From Symbiodinium natans (Eukaryota; Sar; Dinophyceae; Suessiales; Symbiodiniaceae), in assembly GCA_905221605.1 (NCBI GenBank), contig CAJNDS010000352.1:95340-159339 (forward strand): a stretch of DNA of 64,000 nt, read 5' to 3'. Below the pieces are notes generated by a model. That model made no database searches and was not told the DNA's origin. It saw only the letters and a list, made by a program, of their open reading frames with translations. How positions within the stretch are numbered: position 1 is the first letter of the stretch; every line of letters begins with the position of its first letter. A program made the translations under genes and the position numbers. This document shows positions 57,760-64,000 of the stretch, in pieces.

Positions 57760-60690
57760 AGGGCAATAGCCCGGTGATCACGACAGCTCCGGCCCTTGAG
57801 GTCCTTGCGGTCGTTGCGGCCTTGGAGGTTTTGCGTTCCCTTCCCCTCAGAGTGCTAAGTTGCCGCCCAAATGATCCAAAATGAACCCAGCTGCCAAGAC
57901 CCGCACCCGTGGCAAACCTGGCCTTGGCGGCTCGCCGGTGACTGCGGTGACAAGTCCTTCGACTCTTCGATCCCCCGTGATGCCCGGCACTTCCCGACCG
58001 CCTCCTTCGGCCTGATCTGTGCCGCGCATCCTGTGAGTCGGAATCCAAAACTAGCACGTCGCGCATGAGGGTAGTGCAACCGTGCAACGCCCTTGCCTCT
58101 TGACTGTCGATTAACCTTGCGCTTCAGTATGTGCTCGTATGATCCCGAATCACCCCTCCCAGATAATGCCTAACGGGGGCCGGGCGAGGGTTCGCTAGGC
58201 ATTGAAAAGCCTAACGCCCCCCCTAATGCATAGCACCCCCTCAAGCGCAACCTACCATGCCGGACGTTCTTCGACTGCAGGATTCGTGTCCTGCTTCCTT
58301 GAAAATTCGTTCCGGAAGCCAGAGCATGTTTTCATATGCCCTCGATGCCGGTACTGGGGCCATGCGCTAAGGTGTGTCGTCCGAAAAAAGACATGACAAA
58401 ACCCGCGTGCCCTCTGGCGAAGGCCTTCACAGCTGGGGGAGACTCAACTTCAGGGCTTGCTGCGGCGCGCCGAAGGCAAGTGCCCTTCCTATCTGACTCA
58501 TTCGCCAAGTTGTGTCGCAGCAGGTTGGGATGCACAAACGGAAGAGTGAAGGGTCATGTGGCCTTCGGAGCCCTGGGAAGCCGAGGTGCAGATTGGACGT
58601 GCAGAGGCCAGATTTGAGGATTGAGTGTGTGGTAGGGTGCGGGTTGCTGATGGACGACGGTCTCGGTCGGATCGGCGTGGATCAAGTCCCTCCGCAAAAC
58701 GCCCCCGACACTCAGTGAAAAGTCCCCTCCTACCTGCATTGGTGGGACTTCCGTCCAGGCCACAGGCACATGCAGGCACGCTCAGGCACGCACGAAGCTT
58801 CGCATTCCTGACTGCTTGCCTCGAACCTGCGCGGACTTGGGGTTTTGCATTCAGTGTTGTGCCTTTTGTCACATGGAGTGCCTTTTCATGACGCCGCGCG
58901 GCAAGGCAGCGTTGTGCCTTTTCGCACTTGTGCCTTAACACGCCTCCCAAGTATCCTGTGGGCAGTGGGCCCCAGGTCCAGGGTAGTGTTAGGGCATTAT
59001 AGGCATTCCCGCGCCCAGAAAACCTGCCCAACACTGAACAGCCCCCTCTGCTACTAGGTGTAGGAGGGGCCTAGGAGGGATGATGCATAGAGGTTCCAGT
59101 CAGAGCGGGCCGCGTCAGTTGCTTGTGGCCCTCGGAGCCTCTGAGCAGGCCCTTGCCCATCATTGCCCCTACCCTCCCGATCCCTCCCGGGTTGTTGAGC
59201 TGTCCAGCATGTATGCTGGTCCTTCACATCGCACATTTGCCCACCAGTGTCCAAGGCTTTCTGACCTGACAGACAGACCACTGCGCCGGCTGCGTTTCCT
59301 GACGCACCTGCGTGGCCTCCGCTTGGGTCTCGTAAGCTCTAGTGGCGCGCCGAAAGCACGTGCCCTTCAGAATTCGGGCCCGTCACAAGTCCAAGGCCAC
59401 ATCTTCGTTCGATCCAGTGGGTCTCGAGCTTTGCAACACAGTGTTCGCTCACAAGGAAGCTGGTGTGATTTGATTGGCGTACCGGCATGGATGCCGATCA
59501 ACCCTTCTCGGTCTTCAGATTGCCGTCAGGTGTCAAAGATGGCGCCAGTTGCATGCCAGTGTCTCGCGAGCCGGTGCGCATGAACGCTCAACAGAAGCAT
59601 GGTAACACGGATGCTTCCAAGAGCCGCAAGGGTTCAGCCTTAGCGTGCACTGCAGCATGCGGTGCCGCATCCGTCCGACATGTAAAGCGAGCAGCGCAGA
59701 AGCGCTCTGCTGTCAACCGCCCTTATAGAAGCAGTGCAGCTTTTGTGCGACTCCACAACCGCTATGCTGCCTCCACTGCTGGCACCTCCCTTCAGCATCC
59801 CTAGCTGGGAGCGTCCGCGGGCCTCCGTGCCACTGGGCAAGGGCCGCGTTGCATGAGCATAGGCAGCATAGGATTCACCTCCCCCTTCCCGCAGGCTATC
59901 GGAGGCTTCAACACCTTCAACACCAGGCAACACAACGCACCGTTTTGCGCCTCAAAGGAAGGCTACAGTAGGTATGCAGCGAAGATACAGGTGCCACAAG
60001 CGGTGCCTGTGGCCGCGGAGGTGCCCCCCGGTGCATGCTTGTCGTAGAATACACGGCGCAGCTTGACATGAAGCCTACCCTGAACTGCAGCACCAACTAC
60101 TGCGTGACTTATCCGCCCCTTATCTGAGGAAGTTCAAGAGTCAGGCCCTGAAAAGTGGAGGCTACACTTGTCACTAATTCGTTTGAGCTAGTACTCAACT
60201 AGTCCATCTGAATGTGGAGCAGCTTCCGTTCCGGCTCCTCCGGTTGCTTCTGATGAGACTGAGACGCTCCGGTCGGACCCAAGCAGTGGGGCATATTTAC
60301 AGTGACGGCTCCAGGGCGACTCGGTTAAATCCCGGCCGAGAAGCCCGTGCTTGCTTCTTCCTGAGCGCAAGGTTCCGGGAGCTCCACGTGCGAAACGGCC
60401 GGTGCTTGGCGTGCCTGTCGCCACTCTGCGGACTGGGCATGTGGTAGCTTGCCGATTGAAGGGCCTCCTCAAAGCTCGCGTCGTTGAGCATCTATATGTT
60501 CATTGGGGCCATGGGATCCCGCGGTCGGCTTCATCAGCTTCTTGAGTCCTTTGCGTTCATTGGGGTTTCACGGTTTCACGTGTCCCCCCGTATACCGACC
60601 TTCCCGGGCCGCTGTAAGTAAGAAAGTGAGGTCAAAAAGCGTGCATGGAGAGACACGATCTGCCAGCTTCGCGGTTCACTTCCGCTCACG
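57760..60690. other. Region without recognisable genes
   Basis: Frames up to 178 codons occur on both strands (for example minus 58498-59034 and plus 59080-59583) but carry no recognisable motif. A short repeat shared with 54216 and 56119 (cacaagtccaaggccacatc) is at 59387. Around 59985-60025 a string resembling the second Arg-rich exon of the cores (caagcggtgcctg) appears, hinting that more of the core once lay upstream of copy D. Confidence 0.5.
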
Positions 60691-61800
60691 CTGAAGCCAA
60701 GGAACCTGCAGTCAGGCTACTTGGTCAGCGCCCTTGCTGCCTCACAACGGTCCCGCTTCCCATACGCATTGCTTCGCATACGCAATGTCTCGCCGCCACG
60801 CCAACGTGCACCTGCCAGCATGATGATGGCACGGCGTCGTAAGCAAGCAGCTGTCGCTTCCGCATTCCCTTCTCTGCGCATCTCTGCGCCACCTGACTGC
60901 GCCTGTACGCGTGTTCAGGCACGCAGTTGGCCGCCGGTCAAAGCAAAGCATTCCACGAAGTTTCGGACGTGTTCGTGAGGGGAATGCCATACCCCACCGC
61001 CGATTCCACCTCACCAGAGGACAGCTCCTGATGCCTACACATGGCGATCTCAATGCAGGGGGACAGCGACACCGCACAGCACCGAAGTGCACACGCTCTC
61101 TGGGGATTTGCGGGGGTAATTTCGGTCGGGATGTCATGAGTCAAGTGAGGATGCAATCCGGAAGGACCACGCCACCAGCTTTTGCCATTGCATGCCTTGG
61201 TTGTCTGCGTCTGTGCCCCTTCTGATCCTAGGGCTAGACGGAGCCGCCCGGCATGGTGCTGTGTTCCATCAGCTGGCAGACGATGGCCGGATTGCACAAG
61301 CCCTCACCGAGATGCAGTCTGCAGTCGCGCACCAACACCGAAGCGAAGCTTCCGGAAGCTTCGGCCCAAGATACAGCTACTTGTACGTGCCGATGTGGCA
61401 TCCTTGGCCCCTGTGCCCCAACTGCCCCAACCTCATGTGCCCGGTGTCCCCTGCGTTCGCGGAAGCCTGGAGATGCCTGGGAGCCCTTGCCTTGCGAAGG
61501 GCGCCGCGGGCCATGAGGGCCACACGGGCCACGCGGGCGCTGCTGCAGCATCCACAGGCTGCTCAGCACAAGCTGGAGGAACGGCTGGAGCGCAGCTCAG
61601 GCGCTTGGTGACCGGAGGAAGAAAGCGGTTCGGTGGGCCGCAAGGAAGCAAGCACACAGAGACGCCCCATGAACACGACATGTAGCTCACTGACAGAAAC
61701 GCCGCTGGTGCACTTTCGTCCTTGGCGGCGCTCGCCTGGATGCACTCAGCAGCGGCTTGTGGCACTTCCCATGCCTGCTCCGTCTTCCACCTTCTCACCG
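60690..61800 (+). repeat. Core D: partial fourth copy of the core
   Basis: Matches about 12340-13310 of core A and 47130-48100 of core C, same direction. Includes the cttggtcagc piece that cores B and C have and A lacks. Confidence 0.8.
61192..61611 (+). CDS. Candidate four-copy frame, core D copy (139 aa)
   Basis: Keeps HGAVFHQLADDGRIAQAL and the Pro/Cys stretch, with four added codons (YSYL region) relative to A and a different C-terminal part (QHKLEERLERSSGAW). The opening is unclear because a 5-bp difference upstream changes the frame used in A and B. Confidence 0.22.
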   Translation: MPWLSASVPLLILGLDGAARHGAVFHQLADDGRIAQALTEMQSAVAHQHRSEASGSFGPRYSYLYVPMWHPWPLCPNCPNLMCPVSPAFAEAWRCLGALALRRAPRAMRATRATRALLQHPQAAQHKLEERLERSSGAW

Positions 61801-62009
61801 ACAAGTCATCCCGTCTCGTCTTGTGTAATTAACGCTCTAAGGCGCAATTCCGCTTCCGCGGCTCAAGATTCTAAAATGTGGATGCGCAACAAGTTCGACA
61901 ATAAGTGTGTGCTATCAGCATCAAAACAATCCTCGAAGGTTGTCTCTGCCAGCATTCATAAGGCGCAACTGCGTCTCACAAGAATTGATACGCCGGCAGG
62001 GAGTCAATG

Positions 62010-63040
62010 AGGAAGAAAATGGACTGCCATAGACACTGCTCAAGTGATACGTCATTTTGTTGTGTCAAACTAATTGTTAGAAATAACAGGTTGATTCATA
62101 CATCCGTTTACGGTCCGAAGAGGACATCCTTGCTGACCCGAATTCATTATGTGAACCGTCTCTTTTAAACGAGACGACTGGGAGCCTCATAATAAAACTC
62201 AACGAATTGATTCGGAACTGGATTATATCTATAATTCTCATAGCCTATGTAGCGTATTCTAGGCATTGGATTTAATAGAAATGTTGTCGACAAAATATGG
62301 GAGATAAACGGATAGGATGATACTAGGAAGATATTCATTATAGGATTGGATATCAGAATGATTTTTTATTTATGACTGGAAATTCTTATTATAGGATCTT
62401 ACGAAATTTATGATCAAAAATTGCGAATTAAATGGAATTTTCTGAAAGATCTCTATTAATAAGGAAAAGGTTTCTAATTCTATTTTCGTCTTGGAATTCT
62501 CTTGGGAGGGTTTTGTGGAGGAGTAGTGCTGGGAATATTTTCGACTCATATCTTCATAATCGTCGTCATCAACTTACCGTATTCCTCACACAACAAAGGC
62601 CAAGATTCGGCCGGCAATTGCTCTTTCGTATAGTTGGACGAAATGAAAATATCATGCAACGAAGGCATCGCGTGGCGAGGGGACGGAAATATGATATATT
62701 ATATATAAATTGGTTTTCACCCTTATTATGTTTCACTTTGTGGAACCTTCGTTATCTTTTTCTACTTTTCGTCTTTCTGAGACGCCTCTTTAATTGGGGG
62801 TGGTGGCGGGCTTTTGTGCACATCGAGGTGTCTTGGAGAGTACGAAATCTTGGATGTTTGGCCTCGTTATTGGTTCTGGGATACTCGGACGTAGAAGTCG
62901 TCGTACTCTCTTAATATTATGATTCTTTTCTTCCAGAATCTACGAATCTCTATGAGATTCTAATTGATGCTTTTGGGTGCAGATGCCACTTACATCCATA
63001 CCGAAGATACAAAAAAAATCTTTAATGGATATCTGTGCTA
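62010..63040. other. AT-rich island
   Basis: About 1 kb visibly richer in A and T than everything to its left, rich in gaattc, tataaa and attataggat-type strings, without telomere-like heptamers or any of the dispersed repeats. It looks foreign to the surrounding DNA. It could be a mobile-element part, organelle-derived DNA or another isochore; I recognise no organelle gene. Confidence 0.55.
62432..62914 (+). CDS. Unrecognised ORF in the AT-rich island (160 aa)
   Basis: Opens at ATG. Very rich in Arg, Leu, Phe and Trp, with a hydrophobic part around residues 96-120 (WFSPLLCFTLWNLRYLFLLF). In AT-rich DNA a 160-codon frame is longer than expected by chance, but the composition is odd and no family is recognised. 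Confidence 0.15.
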   Translation: MEFSERSLLIRKRFLILFSSWNSLGRVLWRSSAGNIFDSYLHNRRHQLTVFLTQQRPRFGRQLLFRIVGRNENIMQRRHRVARGRKYDILYINWFSPLLCFTLWNLRYLFLLFVFLRRLFNWGWWRAFVHIEVSWRVRNLGCLASLLVLGYSDVEVVVLS

Positions 63041-63049
63041 TACACCCTC

Positions 63050-64000
63050 TCATTCTATCGTCCAAGCGGCATGTGCGCCCAAGCAAATGAAAGAGAAGCT
63101 AGTGGCTTGTTGTGCCATTGCCACTTCGAATTCTGGATGAACTCCCGCCGCAATACGCGCAGCCTCGGCTATACATTTACGCGTGAGACAAAACAATGCC
63201 ATCATCAAGGGGCATCTTTGTTGGCCTCTCGAGCTACTCTCCAAACGACCCCGGTATTTTAAGTACGAGTCGGCCCCATAGCTCCACTCCACGAATCTGG
63301 CCGAAACCGGCGCAAATTGCCGAGCATCCTGGATGAACTGTACCCGGTAATAACTCATTAAATGCATTTTTGATATCCTTCTGAAGAAGGACGACATCTT
63401 CGCGATCCCGGTTACGCCCAATCCACTCTCGATACGTATGAGCCAAAGTCTCGACACTATTGGAAAGCCCAACCGCAAGTTGAGTAGGCAACAACCTCTG
63501 TCGCATGCTAGTCAAATCCATTCGATACAAGCACTTGCCGACCAATTTCCGAAACACCTATCCCATAACGATCGGACGGGCGTCACGGTCAAGCGGCATA
63601 GGACTCCCATCCTTCGCAGCCTTGCCCACGCCGACCAGAGTACCTCCAACAAGCCAAGGCCATAAAGTGTGGGGGATTTGATCATCAGCAATTTTCTGAA
63701 TAAATTCGGCCAGCAACGGCACAAATGACGAATCCTCCCCCGATCCCTTCAAGAAATCCGGCCTCAATCCATCAGGCCCTGGTCCCGACGAACCAACTGG
63801 AAAAGATCGAAGGGTCTTCAATCAGGTGGGGCCCGGGATTTCGGGCGTTGGCGGCAGGGGGCTGGCGGAAATTTAGCCATTAACTTAGCACGGACTTCTG
63901 GAGTATCTCGGGCTAAGCCAGGTGAGGTCAAACGCTTCAAGGCTTGTCCCGGACGCCCCAAAGCAATTAGCCGACCAGCATCAGCACAAGTATCATCCCT
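63050..64000 (-). pseudogene. Decayed reverse transcriptase, cut by the right edge
   Basis: Reading leftward from the edge: a typical pre-RT stretch (GRPGQALKRLTSPGLA and AKFPP), a frameshift near 63825, then GPDGLRPDFLKG, LVGGTLVGVGKA and RPIVMG; an in-frame TAG at about 63558 where Gly-Glu is expected; FRKLVGK; the palm motif A DIKNAFN at about 63357-63377 with the catalytic Asp; another frameshift; then SSRGQQRCPLMM, motif B with Gly replaced by Arg. The YxDD motif C is missing: similarity ends at about 63050, where the AT-rich island begins. This is the retroelement-type RT fold (PF00078-like). At least two frameshifts, a stop and truncation make it inactive. Element class beyond non-LTR-like RT is uncertain. 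Confidence 0.85.

Overview
This window is repeat-rich eukaryotic nuclear DNA. It contains no bacterial-style operons, no recognisable housekeeping gene, and no rRNA or tRNA gene I can support. Heptamers of the Arabidopsis-type telomere repeat (CCCTAAA on one strand, TTTAGGG on the other) occur in more than a dozen places. That repeat is known from plants, many green algae, dinoflagellates, Chromera and some oomycetes. The GC-rich low-complexity DNA, layered duplications, rarity of long ORFs and a possible intron ending in CAG|G fit a large algal genome. A dinoflagellate is my best guess, but it is only an inference: no dinoflagellate spliced leader is present and no marker gene decides it.

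Layout. Positions 1-48480 are three consecutive, same-direction copies of one large composite unit: unit 1 (1-13685), unit 2 (13686-32450) and unit 3 (32451-48480). Each has a left part full of telomere-like heptamers, a middle part of scrambled shorter duplications, and a right 'core' of about 6 kb: core A (about 7780-13685), core B (about 26215-32450) and core C (about 41990-48480). A and B are near identical; C is more diverged and carries several private insertions. From 48480 to 52140 comes non-unit DNA with a 685-bp satellite (49078-52135). Telomere-like tracts in both orientations follow at 52297-53034. Positions 53190-58060 hold a fold-back element and a locally duplicated region of about 1.8 kb with possible minus-strand exons. 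A fourth, partial core copy (D) lies at 60690-61800. A distinctly AT-rich kilobase (62010-63040) then abuts a broken reverse-transcriptase gene running off the right edge on the minus strand.

Possible coding content. The only confident protein homology is the decayed reverse transcriptase (63050-64000, minus). In the cores, several short reading frames keep start, stop and frame between copies while differing by whole codons. They are a Cys/His-rich protein (129-131 aa), a signal-peptide-like protein with a CxxCH motif (99-115 aa), an overlapping protein with one membrane segment (125-145 aa), a possible two-exon Arg-rich protein, and a frame present in all four core copies. I recognise none of them; all are low-confidence candidates. 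Nothing shows them working together beyond being carried on the same amplified segment. The biology best supported here is structural: amplification of a subtelomere-like unit, repeated insertion of telomere heptamers into it, and small mobile insertions that can be dated by comparing copies.
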